64,000 bases of DNA, taken from assembly GCA_905250025.1 (NCBI GenBank), contig CAJNOJ010000107.1, positions 124,001 to 188,000 of the forward strand, written 5' to 3'. A program made the position numbers and the translations under genes. Below the pieces are notes generated by a model, which saw nothing but the letters and a program-made list of their open reading frames with translations, was not told where the DNA came from and ran no database searches. Source of the stretch: Adineta ricciae. Taxonomy: Eukaryota; Rotifera; Eurotatoria; Adinetida; Adinetidae. This document shows, in pieces, positions 1-12,800 of the stretch. The number at the start of each line of letters is the position of its first letter. Positions within the stretch are counted from its first letter, which is position 1.

Positions 1-2854
1 TTATTAGAATTAATGGAAGCATGTATGACAGACATACCCGATTGTGAATGGTTAACGCAATGGCAAGAATTAGCCAAACGTTTTGCTTTTCAATATAATC
101 CTGCCTTACAACCACGCGCTATGTAAATCAATTTCTATGTTCCTTTTTTTCAGAAGTTTTCCTTTTCCTCTTTTAGAATTGTCTACGGTTGCATATCGAA
201 AACGACCAGCGATGGTGAAATCAAAGCTTTATTACGAATATTAGTCAAGGCATTGGAATCATTCTCCGATATCGATCTAATCGATGGAATCATTATGTGT
301 TTGACACGTTTATTACCATTACTATCTCCCGAGTCGAAAATACATAAATTTATCTTTTGGATTTCGATTTCAATTCTTCAACTGCATCAAACACAATTGT
401 ATGCATCGGGACTAGCTTTACTCGAACAAAATCTTCATACACTTGATCATATGTTGAATTTATTCGAAAATACAAGTACACATCAACAGCAAACATTAGA
501 AAAAATCATGATGGACGCACGTGAACCGTTAGAATGGCAATTTAAACAACTAGATGCTAGTATGGGTTTATCGTTTCGATCGAATTTTAATTTTGCACTC
601 GTGGGACATTTAATCAAAGGTAAATAGACGAAATTTAAATTAATTTTCCGTTCGCATCGTATAGTGGATACTGCTGTTCACCATCAATTTTACTTCCAGC
701 AGATTTTTGTACATAAGTACAGCCACTCCAATTTTCATTTACTGTATTATTGTTATTGACTGAGCCGTGAACGCACAGATAGTAGAGCATTGATGAAGCA
801 GCTAGTTCAGGTTTACCAACACGAATTGCGACGCTTGATATAGCACTTAAATTTCGTGTACTTCTAGGAAGAGCGTAACTTCGTTGACCAAAATAGTTCG
901 AGTCTTCAGTTGTGCACAAGCGATACCAAGCGGTGACTGTACCGTCGTGAGCAGTTAAACGAATTGATAAACCTGAATCATTTTGACTAGAAATGAAGTT
1001 GATTTTTGGCGCAAATGAAAAAGAATTTCTGTGATACGTACCTGGTTTTTGCAGGAACAGCTGCATCAGCTGTCAGGAGAACATCAACTGTATAAAAGCT
1101 TTCCTCCTCATCGATGTGATCATCATTGGTTGATGTATTATTGATTGACAGCGATGGTGTTTGATTCATTGCCTGGATAACCATCATCATAGCCATAGCA
1201 CATGCAACATAACCGCCAGAATTGTGTTTCATATTCAGTTTTTCTTTTGGATTAATAATTTTTGGAAGAGAAGGATCTGCCTTATATAGATCGAGAATAG
1301 AATGATATCTTGAAACTAGAAATGAGATGAGCCTGATAAGAATGATCGATGATCTACAATGAAGTTTATTTTCAGGTTTCCGTCATCCAGTTCAGTCCAC
1401 TGTTGTTCGAACCACTCGTGTACTTTCCACTCTGCTGAGTATTGTGGCTAAATCCGAATCTCATGACAAATTCAAAGTAACACCAACATCAATACCGTAC
1501 CTAGCTGCGTTAGTCAGCGTGGTCGAAGAGATTCGCACACGGTGTCCAATTAAGAGTCGTTCACAGATCATTCCAACCTCAACAGCAACCGCACCGTCAA
1601 ATACAAACAACATTCCGCCTGCCTACACTAGCTCACCTTCACAAATACCACAATCACCTTCGAGTGCATCGATTGTTGATATTGCAGCTACTGTTCCCGC
1701 TATTTTGCCACCACCGCCACCGCCCCTCCCATCGAATGTACCTGTTCAGCCAGGAACATTCAATCGGCGATTGAAGTCCTGGGATCCATCCTATTTGGAT
1801 AAAACAAGAAAAGTCAGCGGTGTATCAGCAATTAACAATTCGCGTCTATTACCTATTCCATCGCATGCCAAATACTATCAAACAATCGATATTGAAAATG
1901 CAATACCACGTATCCTGACGAAACCGGCATCGACATTACCACGATCACAACAAGTCAAACAATCAGGACCGAATATGGCTGTTACACCGCAGATTCTCCC
2001 AGAGACACAGCAAACACCACAGGTAGTTTTAGTAGAGAAGAAAAGTTATGGAATACATTTCCTTTTTCTTTCAGACAAATGGTGAAACGAATTTTTTGCT
2101 AGATCCTGATGTGTTAACCGATACATCTACTCAAGCATTACTACTAACAATTCTAGCCACTCTCGTCCGCAATACATCTGATGAGAATGAAATGCGAATT
2201 TTATATGAATATCTTTCTGAATCGAGTTTCGTTTTTCCGAAAGTTTTTCCTGTCATACACAATTTATTAGACGCAAAAATCAACTCCGTTCTTTCATTAT
2301 CACATGACGAATCCATCTTAGCATCCGTTCAAGCAATCATCTACCAAATGATTGCCTGTTCAGCTGGTGACGATGCCAGTCAACAGCAACAGCAATTAAG
2401 CTATCTGCAATCATGCGGTTTCGGCGGTCTGTGGCGTTTTGCTGGACCATTCACAGTTTCTCGACAAAATCCTGATAATGTTGAATTGTTCGTTAATTGG
2501 TTAGAAGCCATGGTAGAAACGTATTTGCCATCTTTGGACGAACTGGAAGATGGATCTGGTAATAGTAATGTTGGAAGTAATTCAGCAGGACATCATGGAA
2601 CACGACACGCATCTTTGCACCATCATACATTGCGACATCACCATCATTATTCGGCATCGTCAGCCGCCGCATGTCTCAATGCGAATCTATCGTCATCGCT
2701 GTCGAGCGTTTCGATGGATTCGATTCGTTCACCGACCGATCGAGACACGCAGTTTTTCGATCTGAATGATCTCAATCGACCAACGCAATCACATTCCGTG
2801 AGCGGCAGCAGCTATGATCGATCACGTATCACACAAAAACCAAATCTTATTTAA
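1..2854 (+). CDS. NF1: Neurofibromin (NF1), C-terminal part
   Basis: 3' part of the Ras-GAP neurofibromin; the gene begins upstream of the window. Exons are 1..122, 177..619, 1376..2022 and 2075..2854. The reading frame matches the human NF1 C-terminal region closely: [42 protein letters not shown] and [12 protein letters not shown] are all recognisable. The GAP and Sec14-PH parts are not in the window. A Pro/Ser/Thr-rich linker (about 1580..2040, with a run of eight prolines) and a His-rich tail (about 2590..2660) differ from vertebrates. Two introns are about 53 nt, but the one at 620..1375 is 756 nt and holds an antisense gene. TIM22 follows 146 bp downstream on the same strand. Function by homology: Ras inactivation at membranes. 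Confidence 0.95.
635..1232 (-). CDS. Nested small secreted protein inside NF1 intron (unknown)
   Basis: Two-exon gene antisense to NF1, lying wholly within its intron 620..1375. Exon 1 is 1232..1042 and exon 2 is 986..635, separated by a 55-nt GT-AG intron (987..1041). The sum is 543 nt, giving 180 residues. The N-terminus ([20 protein letters not shown]) looks like a signal peptide. It is followed by a Thr/Asn/Asp-rich stretch and a body with four cysteines ([20 protein letters not shown] plus one in the leader). I recognise no domain family. A TATA-like box lies about 50 bp upstream of the ATG, which together with the clean intron argues that this is a real gene rather than a chance ORF. 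The alternative is a spurious ORF pair. Confidence 0.6.
1281..1288 (-). promoter_or_regulatory. TATA-like box for the nested gene
   Basis: Minus-strand TATATAAG lies about 49 bp upstream of the nested gene's ATG at 1232, a position compatible with a short 5' leader. Confidence 0.5.
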
Positions 2855-3000
2855 ATATTTATTTTTATTGTTGTATATTCGATTTCTACTCAATGTTGTA
2901 AATGACTTGTAATTCCGTTTTAATCTCTCTATTTTTTATGTTGTATTTTCATATTTGTATGTATAAATATCGTTAAAGAACCTATTTTCGTTTTGTAGAT

Positions 3001-3809
3001 ATGTCTACAGGTGTTTACGCACCGTTCATATTTGTAAAAAAAGAAGAGAAACCGCTTGTGACAGACTATAGTCCAACTGAATCAGATCGACGAGTGTTCA
3101 GCGTGCTTGAACATCTGATGGGATCACGGCGAAAGTGGGGAGGTATTGATAATCGATTGATTCCAAGCGATGGATCAGGAAGAATACCTGGCATGGGCAC
3201 AGCAGGAATGGCCAAAGAAGAATTACGCGTGAAAAGATTCATGGAAAGTTGTACATTCAAAGCAATCATCAGTTGTGCTGGAGGTATGGAAAATGGAATT
3301 CGAATAATGCAGTAAATCTATTTGTTCGTTTTTGAAGGCTTTGTACTGGGTATTGGTCTTGGTGTGTTCACAGCAAGTATCGATCCAATGTCAACTATCC
3401 AGACGACTACACCAGGTGCAACACCAACGATCAAAGATGTTTGGAGAGAAATGAAAGCACGATCATTGAGTTATGCGAAGAACTTTGCGGTTGTTGGTTT
3501 GGTGTTTAGTACGATTGAATGTAACATCGAATCGGTAGGTGAAAGAAGAAGGAAGAAAGGATATGTTGATGCTTTTGCGTGCATTTAGTATCGAGCGAAA
3601 TCAGATATTCGAAATGGAACTTATGCAGGTTTTGTGACCGGTGGTTTATTAGGATTTCGTGGTAAGTTATGTTACGTGTGAGAAAACAAAAAAAAAAGTA
3701 TGTTCTTCGTTCTTTTTCTCTAGCTGGACTACAAGCAGGTCTTTTCGGTGCTGTTGGTTTTGCTGCCTTTTCTACCTTGATTGAGTATTATCTCTTAAAT
3801 CATCATTAG
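3001..3809 (+). CDS. TIMM22: TIM22, mitochondrial inner-membrane carrier translocase subunit
   Basis: Tim17/Tim22/Tim23 family channel that inserts metabolite carriers into the mitochondrial inner membrane. Exons are 3001..3283, 3338..3534, 3589..3661 and 3724..3809, giving 212 residues (human 194). Diagnostic segments are GIGLGVFTASIDP, RSLSYAKNFAVVGLVFSTIE and, across two exon joins, GGLLGFRAGLQAGLFGAVGF, with the glycine-zipper spacing of the family. The two conserved cysteines are visible (SCAGG, IECNIE). A polyadenylation signal AATAAA lies at 3836. An acceptor-like tttgtag sits 2 nt before the ATG, and the NF1 stop is only 146 bp upstream. Confidence 0.95.
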
Positions 3810-3841
3810 TAGCTGTTATTTTTCTATTTGTTTTCAATAAA

Positions 3842-4933
3842 AATAGGCAAATAGAGTTTTGTTTCACACGCAATCTTCTTTTCAATACCTTTCACTAATT
3901 CATAGATCGAAACAAAACCCAAACATTGATGAAATTTATCAGCATGACGAGAGCGTTTCGCTCGAAAATATTCATATACTGTGTCGGTTCGTTTCACAAC
4001 GAATCGTATGTCACTCTCTTTTCTTGCCATGGTACAACTAACAGTAATATATTTTGATAAGTGTAACTCATTCATGATCATTTGTATTCATAGTTATTTC
4101 TCTTGAATTTTCCACTTCTCACCATTAAGATCTTTTCAATTTCTCATGCTTGTTATCCATACATATCAAATGTATATAAACACTCAGACACAGAAATTTT
4201 CAATAACAACGGATCATTTGCTTGTACTCTATACCTTGAACTCATTCACAGCCACCAAAGATAACATGAATACATATGTCAACTATCCTCGATCGATTCA
4301 TTACAATACACCATATGGATCAATAACAGGTAGATAGATATTCACAAGAGAATAGTCGAATCTATTGATTGTATTTGCATAGTTGATGGAAGAAACCATC
4401 TAGGTGGAAGCAGGATTATTGCAAAAGAAGCGCTAAGCTTGTTCAAAATGGTCGTTGGCAAAGCCAGTGACTTATTCAGTTTTTAGACTAACCATCACAA
4501 TCGATGTTATCAATTTCGTTTCATACGTCAGATAAGAAGCATATATTTGTTATGTATAATTTCTTAGTTCATCAAAATAAACTGATTCTGCACTTCAGAT
4601 TCGGAAAAATCTGTTGTAGATTGTCAACAAAATTTATGTCTGTCTGAATGACATCTTCCTCTCTATCAATTACGGAAGATAAGTAACTACATATGTCAGA
4701 TAGTCGTTTGTTTTTGTCAACTATATTGATGACTTGTACAAGCGTCACTGAAAGTGTATATCGAGGACTGCCTAACTCCCCCAAGCCTTCAAAATGACAC
4801 GACGATGTTTGCACAGCACTTCTTGATAAATCATTTATTCTCAAATGCAGAATAAACCAATTACTAAACTATACACTGAAATCCTATACAATACAAAGGC
4901 CGATTAATTGATTGCTGTTTTTGTTTTCTTAAT
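3842..4933. other. Intergenic, no gene seen
   Basis: Between the convergent TIM22 and EF-hand genes. Short ORFs on both strands here have no recognisable domain, no splice logic and no compositional bias. Confidence 0.6.
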
Positions 4934-5536
4934 TTATGTGTGAAGAAGAAATTGTACGAATGCATCGTAAGTTATCGAACCAGTTTTATTCGGATCAGCT
5001 TGTCCAATCATATCATCGGCTTCATCTTCCGTTAATTCGCTGTCCCATAACTAAATATTCATACTCGAAAACAAGTCCTCAGTAGACATGCTCTTACTCG
5101 AACGAATCGTTTCAATTCACTAGCATTGATCGTTCCGTTTCCGTCTTTATCAAAAACTCGAAATGTTGCACGAAGTTCTTCTTCCAGATCTTGTTGATTA
5201 ATCGGTGTTGTCATAATCGAAATGAATTCTCTCATATCAATTCCACCGGAGTGATCTTCGTCTGCTGACCCAAGCAATAATTGTGCTTCATTTTCTTCCA
5301 AGACCATATCTTCAAGAACAACTCGATACTGTTCGTACCAACAACAGATTCGACATACCTGCCGCTTGCGCGACTTGATTTATATCCTCAGGACCAACGA
5401 AACCCTTCGATTGTATGTCCATAATACTGAACGCCGCTTGAAAGTCTTGGATTTTCTCGACCGATAGTTCCACCGGTAATGACAGGGTCTGCGCACGCGT
5501 TCTTTCTACTATACCATTCGGTTCGGGTCCACTCAT
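4934..5536 (-). CDS. Calmodulin-like EF-hand protein
   Basis: Exons are 5536..5359, 5309..5098 and 5050..4934, giving 168 residues; introns are 49 and 47 nt. There are four EF-hands. Loop 2 (DEDHSGGIDMRE) and loop 3 (DKDGNGTINASE) are canonical with acidic positions 1, 3 and 12. Loop 1 (DIQSKGFVGPED) is degenerate, and loop 4 (DPNKTGSITYDA) lacks the terminal Glu. About two sites are therefore expected to bind calcium well. A 25-residue N-terminal extension precedes helix 1. It resembles the calmodulin/centrin/troponin C superfamily without matching one orthologue. An acceptor-like cttcag lies 3 nt before the ATG. Confidence 0.9.
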
Positions 5537-5883
5537 TATCTGAAGATGAGAAGAGTTCGTTAGCTTTCTCGTTTAACTTTTTCATTTTCACTTCGTTTAA
5601 TAAATATTTCGGATTTTACACAACGAAAAGAGAAAATGCAAGGAAAAAAAGATGAGCCATCCGTTCTGAAATCGAAAAAAAAAGAAAGCAAAAAAGAAAA
5701 AAGCAAAAGGTGGTTGAGTGTTTCTTTTTCTTTCGACTGATGAGAAAAGTTCTCTCGATACAACAGCACATACACCATAGAAAAAAAAAAAAGAAAAACG
5801 ATTTATATAGAAACAGTGTCAATGTATGTACGTGTGTGTGCGTATATGTGGGAATGCGAATATTTTCTTCAAATTTGTTTCGG

Positions 5884-8800
5884 TTATTTGATAGCTTGTA
5901 AAACACCATTCACTCGTTTCGAGGTGATTTCACCATCTTCTTCTATGACCTCTGTCACTTGACCGTTTTCCTCCACTCTGTGAATATACAAACGATATAT
6001 TTTCGAAGAAAAAGCTTCGGAATATTACCTCGTCGTTGTGACACGTCGGCCGTTGACTATTTTAGTTGATTTGGTAGTTTTCTTCGAAATCGGTCGAGCT
6101 CCATTGCCACCACTAGAAGTCAACATGTACGAATTGATGTTTTCTTTCTCTTAAAATGTAATCTTTACAAACCCGAAGGAGAAATTGAATGATGAAATAG
6201 TTCCCATGTTATCCCCTCCGATATCACCGGCAAATGAATGATGATCGAATAAAGATGTTCTCATTGGAGAAAAGAAATTATCGAACAGAGTCATTTGTTG
6301 AGGTGCACGTCTGGTATTGGAACTGTTCGGATCTCGACTGCTACGACGACGATGTAAATCAGCGAATGGATGCATACCAAAACCTAGATCAAAAAGAAAA
6401 GATTTCCCCAATCAAACATCTGTTCATCGAACACGAAAGGAAAAAAAAACAAGTTTAGTTGCACATTTCCCATCACCTCATGCGCAATGCAAGCAGCATT
6501 CAGAAAACAACGGAAAGCTTCCTTTGAATCCATCTGGTGTTCTCACCAGAACGTAGGATTTGACGCGTCCAGATGTCTAAAAGTAAGCCAGAAGCAACGT
6601 ATGCAAGCTTATGCTTATATTGCTGTTGTTTTTTTTTGGTTTCATGTGTGTTTTTTTTACATATATGTTGATTGGATTAAGGGACACGTTTACTTTCACT
6701 TACCAAACTCATCTTCCATGCCGAAGTGTGACATGAATTGTTCAAAGATATCGAATGGATTGTGAAAATGAAATGTTCGATTAAGAAAATCTTCGGAAAA
6801 TCTGTCATAGCCTTCACGCGATGAAGAACCACCACCATGGCCATTGGTAAAAGCTCCTCTACCCAACTGATCGTACCGTCGACGTTTATCTTCTGGAAAT
6901 TTTCGGAAGAAAAAGAAAAGAAACAAGTTATTGTTGTTAGTAAAGAGCGTTCAACGAGCAGCAGCAGTAGTCGTCATTTTCTACTTCGATACCAACTTCC
7001 CGTATTTTATGGTAATTTTCTACGTGGAATTTTTACCTTTACTTTTTTCCTTGAAAACTGGCTTATTATTAAGTGCTGTTTCATTTTTATGACGGATACT
7101 ACGTCGAATACTTTTTAATGGCGAAGTTAATTTCGTTGAATTATCTGATATTGCATCATTGATTGTCGGCGAGGGACGTTTGTCTCCTGTATCGGTTTGA
7201 GAACTCATATGTCTCATCGATTTCGCACGGCGAAGACCAGGACTAGCTGGCAGAGGATAATCATCGAGTGTTTCGTAACTGATTAAACGAAAATCTTGGT
7301 ACGGATTTTCCGTTGGTTTCGTATTTGGAATTTCTAATAATTCGATAGATTTGATATTATTAGGAATTTTATCTGCACCCAATGCGACAGCAGATGAAAT
7401 GATACCTTGTTGACCAAGGATTAGAAGTTTATCGCGTTCATCCTGTGATGGTATGGGTTGAGAGATAATATTATCCATCAAAGTGCATGGTTTGCGTAGA
7501 AAACAATTTAGATTTGTCTTAGGAAATTCGATGTCATCGATACGATGCCGAGGCGTTTGTTCTTTGACTGGCGGAAGGAATGTCGGTGCTTGAATGAATT
7601 TCGCACGATGAATTGAATGAATGCGAGAAGTTTGACTTTTGATAGGATTGAAATTTTCCAGGGTTGCAGCGAACCGTGCAGCTTCTAACTGCTCTTCAAC
7701 AATTCGAGCTAATGCTGCCGAATCAAATTCGCGCGAATCACTTGTTGAGGAGATCGTCGAGCGTCGACGCGGTTCAACGTACGTTTGTCGCCGTTTTATA
7801 GTTGCTTTCTTATGATGATGGTGATGAGTTTCAGATTTTGCTAGTTTTGGTTCTAGCGTTTGAGGTGCGATCGGAGGCATAACAACTGGCGTTTGCTGCG
7901 GTGGAGGATGTTGTACCGGTTGTGGCGGTGTGGGTGATGGTTGCTGCGGCGGTGGTGCTGTTGGTGTATGTTGTTGTTGTTGTTGTTGTTGCTGCTGCTG
8001 CTGCTGTGGTGGTGACGGTGGCTGTTGTTGCTGCGATGGTGTAGTCTGTTGATGATGTTGTGGAGAATGTCGAACGTAATCGTGCATTTTAATGAGACGA
8101 TCGATGTCGTTTGAGAGATTAAGATTGGAGAAGCGATTATTTTTCATCGTAGTTTCATTTTCTTCCGGAATAATGTTGATATATCGTTTAACGAATTTTA
8201 GATCGGAATTCTCTCGATCGACATGAAAGTCATAGTAAACTGACATGTTTATTTCATGAACGACGCGTGGCTTCAATTCATTTTCGCTTTCCGTTGTGGC
8301 TGGAATTTCCTCATAATCGTTTTTATTCGTGGAGAGAATAAACGACGGCAGATCTTCTTTATCGAATTTATCATGTTGTTCGAATTCTTTCTGACAAACG
8401 TTGAGAAACTCGTCATCATCAATGATCGTACGAAACAGTTCTTCTAATTCTTCATTGGTACGCTCGCTATAAATAATTGATGAGCCCAGTTGATCATAGA
8501 GAAATCGTCCACGACCTGTTTATGCATGTATGAAGGGGGGAAAAGAAACGACTACTGCTGATGCTGTTTTTTTCAACGAGCAAGAGGAAAAAGGCTTTGT
8601 CTTTTTCCTTCCTATCTTCTTCATGTACTCACTGTCTGAGAGAACTTCGTACGCTTCGGAGATTAGCTTGAATTTTTCTTCGGCTTGACTCTTGTTTTGG
8701 AGATTTTTATCTGGGTGCCACTAGAAGAGGAAGAGAAAGATTGTCAACGATGAATGTTTGATCAATGTTGTACCTTTAAAGCTAATCGACGATATCTAAA

Positions 8801-8918
8801 AATAGAACATATAATTCAATTAAATGATTACAATCTCAGCATGAATAACATACGCTTTCTTGATTTCATCTTCGGTGGCCGTCTTCTCGACTTCGAGTAT
8901 TTCATAGAAATCGGTCAT
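5884..8918 (-). CDS. DNAJB6: DNAJB6-type Hsp40 co-chaperone (isoform a)
   Basis: Class B DnaJ co-chaperone that stimulates Hsp70 and, in the family, suppresses aggregation. Exons are 8918..8854, 8795..8774, 8720..8633, 6892..6704, 6383..6173, 6112..6029 and 5977..5884, giving 250 residues (human DNAJB6b 241). The J domain begins [21 protein letters not shown], has the HPD in WHPDKN, and ends [13 protein letters not shown] Gly/Phe/Ser-rich middle follows, and then a conserved C-terminal block ([20 protein letters not shown]). The donor after 6173 is the weaker gtttgt, but it is the one that keeps the frame. The 1.7 kb gap between exons 3 and 4 contains the alternative exon listed separately. 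An acceptor-like tttttag lies shortly before the ATG. Confidence 0.9.
7020..8515 (-). CDS. Alternative J-domain-completing exon with Q/P-rich tail (isoform b)
   Basis: Alternative terminal exon of the DNAJB6-type gene. It joins in frame to the same donor at 8633 (acceptor aaacag) and supplies its own end of the J domain, [13 protein letters not shown], in place of [13 protein letters not shown]. The predicted isoform is 556 residues. The tail has an acidic stretch, a poly-Gln/Pro tract, a poly-His run (THHHHHKK), Arg/Ser-rich segments and a Lys/Arg-rich end, and stops at 7020. No known domain is seen after the J domain. A potential donor (AAAGgtaaaa, about 7035) is also in phase with exon 6892..6704, so an isoform containing both is possible. 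Only transcripts can decide. Confidence 0.75.
7970..8006 (-). repeat. CAA/CAG trinucleotide repeat coding poly-Gln
   Basis: A run of about twelve CAA then CAG codons on the minus strand inside the alternative Hsp40 exon. It encodes uninterrupted glutamines and is flanked by further Q/P-rich sequence, so it is likely length-polymorphic. Confidence 0.85.
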
Positions 8919-10122
8919 TGTAAGAATTGACTAAAAACAAAAGTCAAACTCAATCATGTTTTCTTCGGCAAGTTTTCTCGACAAAAATATTTCTATTTTC
9001 ATTACGTAGTAGTTACTTGTCTTCTACTCATCTAAATATACTCTGTTGTCCATGTCTCCTTTTCTTCTTTTTCTTTCTTTCTCTCTCTCTCCCTCTCTCT
9101 TCTCTCCTTCGACACACCGAAAGCAAATGCGCCAACGCTTGTACACATCTTACGCTTTCGACTAGCTAACTATGTACATTATGCGTGCAGAGAAAGCAAA
9201 AGAAAACAAAAAACGATGAAAGACAGACAACGTCATTTTATTATGACGCTACGTCGTACAATGATCATCCTTGTTGCAATTGACTGCTCGTCAAAGTCTA
9301 CCTTGAACTGTTCGACAATGATCTTGACAGAGGAAAAAAGAAAACGAAATGTATGAAAACCTTCACGCCGCAATGCTATTATGATTAGAATTCTGAACTG
9401 GGGTGAATGAGCATCGAATCAGAAGTGCATACCTATCAGTTGATTGTCGTTCTGGATAATTTGACAAGGGACAGACGGCAAAACGAAAAGAGGGTCAATA
9501 TAAACGAAACAATATTGCAACTCAAATTCCATGAATAATGACTGTCTCGATGAGATACCGCCTTATCTATGTCACATCTCGTCCGACCCGACGACGAAAA
9601 GAAACACAAGTCTACTATTCAACACTACCTACTGAAATGATGTCATTTCTTGAAGAAAGCTTGAGAAATTGAATGTGCTTATGCAAAAAAGGAGAAATCT
9701 TTCTTCGTTGGAAAAAAACCTTTTCTTCCGATGAAAACTTTCAGCCGCTACGACAACAGAGCAAGAAGAAGCAATCATGAATTTGTCATAATCAAAACAG
9801 AACACGTACTTAATTGTAATTTTTATTTAATTTACTTCTGCTGGATTGATCATTATTCTTTTTTATTAAGAAAAAAGGCGGGGAAATGTAAATGGACGTC
9901 ACAAATGAAGGACAAATAAATAAATAGAAGATGAAGAGAGAGAGAGCGAGAGGGAGAATGAGAGGATTCCACCAATTGGTCGCAATTTCCGCCAATCATC
10001 ATCGAGCTTCCATTTGCATTGCTATGTCACCTATCGGTATAATACATCATGCATCTTCGTCATGTGCTTTGACTACTAACTACTATCAGCTGCTCTTGTC
10101 TAGTGATTTGTCGTAGTATATA
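8919..10122. other. Divergent intergenic region
   Basis: Upstream of both the Hsp40 gene (minus) and FBXO42 (plus). It contains a pyrimidine-rich CT tract at about 9056..9113. No coding region is supported. Confidence 0.6.
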
Positions 10123-11808
10123 ATGAGTAATAATGACAATATATCTGCGCATTCGAAATGTATCGAAGACTTACCTGAAGAAATTTTATTACGAATCTTT
10201 CGATTTATCTTACCGTATAAGTAAGATGCACTGTACAGATTTCGCAAGAAAAACAAACATTCTTTCGTTCGATTTCTTTTTGTCTTTTTAAGCGATTACA
10301 TAGCTATTCGACTTGTATGTCGACAATGGGAAAGACTATGGCGTGATACCAAACAATGGCGACTAGAAAACTTTTCGAGTCAGATATCATTGTCTACATT
10401 ACCTGTTTCAATTCATTGGCAATTACTGGATCCACCGACGAAGTTTAACCTCACACCCCGATTCTCTCATTCGACTTGTTATGTTGCTTCCAAACGGAAG
10501 TTGTATGTTTTTGGTGGCAGTCGAGATATGTCAACAACACTCAATGATTTTTGGCATTTAGATTTATCGACCCGAAGGTCAAATTGATTTGAAGAGTTTT
10601 TCTTGCGTTTCCAACTTGAGTTTCTTTTCCTTTTGTTTAGTTGGGAACGAATTTTACCAACAGGACAATACCCACCACCGAAATGCTCGTCTACATTTGT
10701 CGATGACGAAAATGGCAACTTGATACTTTTCGGCGGACGATCAATGATCTACACGGATGATATACATATGCGAGAACAGCTTCATCATGAACTGCATTCA
10801 TATTCATTAGAAAACAATACATGGAATCTGCATGTAAGTTTGAATGAACCCGGTCCGATAGCTGAACACAGTGCATCGATTGCCATTGTGAATAACCAAA
10901 AACTCATGGTTGTTTTTGGTGGTTTGGTGGGAGCAGTCAATCAACAAGCGGTCCTTCAACTAACAGACGATCTGTGGCAATGGACAAATATCGAAACGAA
11001 TACATGGTCGATGGTGCAAGTTAATGGACTTCGCCCGGAACCGAGAAAAGGTAATTTCACACAAATCGACAAGAAAACAAATAAGAGTTCATGATTCCTA
11101 GGTCATTCTCAATTTACGCTGAATGCCGATCAGATTCTTATTGTTGGTGGTTCATCTCTAACTCGTGTATGTCGTGATGTATGGCTTTTTTCATTTCAAA
11201 CCAACCAGTGGACGCAAATTACTGTAAATAATCAACATCCGAATGATTTCGCACCGAGCAATGAGGACCTCCCTCACATTCCATTTTGTCTCGTTGCTTC
11301 TTCTCAACTGTTAATCACATTCGGTCGATGGAAGCGCCATCCAACGGAAAACGAACTTCGAACATACAGTGAATATGATTTTTCCCACTGTGATTCCAAA
11401 TCTCGTGAACAATTCTTCGCACCTCCAAGTAGTTCCAGTGATGACAGTGATGAACCCGCTCGTTGTACAAATGTCTGTCGACGACCATTCTTACCTCCAA
11501 TGAAAACGAAGTACAGCCTGCTGGAACTTTCCACTGGCTTACAGATGTATCGTCTGGACTTATCGAAGATATTTTCCTCAACTCCATGTGTAACGTGGTT
11601 ACCTTCGAAATGTACAACAGTATTCGGTAGTCCAACTCGTTCATCTCGATATTATTCGTTAAATTGTGCACGAAGTGAATTGATTCTTTTTGGTGGAATA
11701 GAAAAGCGCAAGTTGCATTTACAAAAACCTTCCTCAGAGAATGATCATCGATCACAATCGATATCAGGCACTCTTGCTTTTATCACAATATCAAATGTTT
11801 CTCTTTAG
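10123..11808 (+). CDS. FBXO42: F-box/Kelch protein, FBXO42-like
   Basis: Substrate adaptor of an SCF ubiquitin ligase. Exons are 10123..10220, 10293..10577, 10641..11050 and 11102..11808, giving 499 residues (human 717). The N-terminal F-box (LPEEILLRIFRFILPY...LVCRQWERLW) is followed by Kelch blades (KLYVFGGSRD, NLILFGGRS, LMVVFGGLV, QILIVGGSS). A low-complexity linker comes next, and then the FBXO42-typical C-terminal piece containing LQMYRLDLS and ELILFGGIEKRK. The shortened linker accounts for the size difference. Introns are 51-72 nt. The stop codon lies 57 bp before the GABARAP start codon. Confidence 0.9.
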
Positions 11809-11865
11809 GTAAACAGCTAAATATAGAATTTCCCATTTATTTCTAGATAGAAAAACTAAAACACT

Positions 11866-12404
<539 letters not shown>

Positions 12405-12800
12405 CACATCGCGCATCGTTCGAATCAATTCTGTACATTACATAGACCTTTTCTTTTCAATAATGACGATTTAAGCCGGTAGAACATATCTTGTCAATGT
12501 ATATTGTAACCTTGAACTTTATATGATTTTTCTTTGTCAACTATCTTGAATATATTTACTCGAGATTATTAGCTCATATGATATTCAATCAGCTTATGTT
12601 ATCATGCGGATACGAAATAGTTTGCCTTTCAAATATTATCTCCTAGACATGTGAAATGTTTCTTTGAAAGTACTTAAATATCATCCATATGATGTCTGTC
12701 ACGTGAAGAAATTTTGGCATTTAGCCAGAAATCTATTCAATGATATTGTTTAGATAAAGCAAGCAACACAAAAGAACGACGATATAAAAGTCAGTTTGCT
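12405..12800. other. Convergent 3' flanks
   Basis: About 400 bp between the ends of the GABARAP and acetate-transporter genes; AT-rich, nothing else seen. Confidence 0.6.

Noticed and set aside
4146..4844. Short ORFs on both strands
   Set aside because: No codon bias, motifs or splice logic; treated as intergenic.
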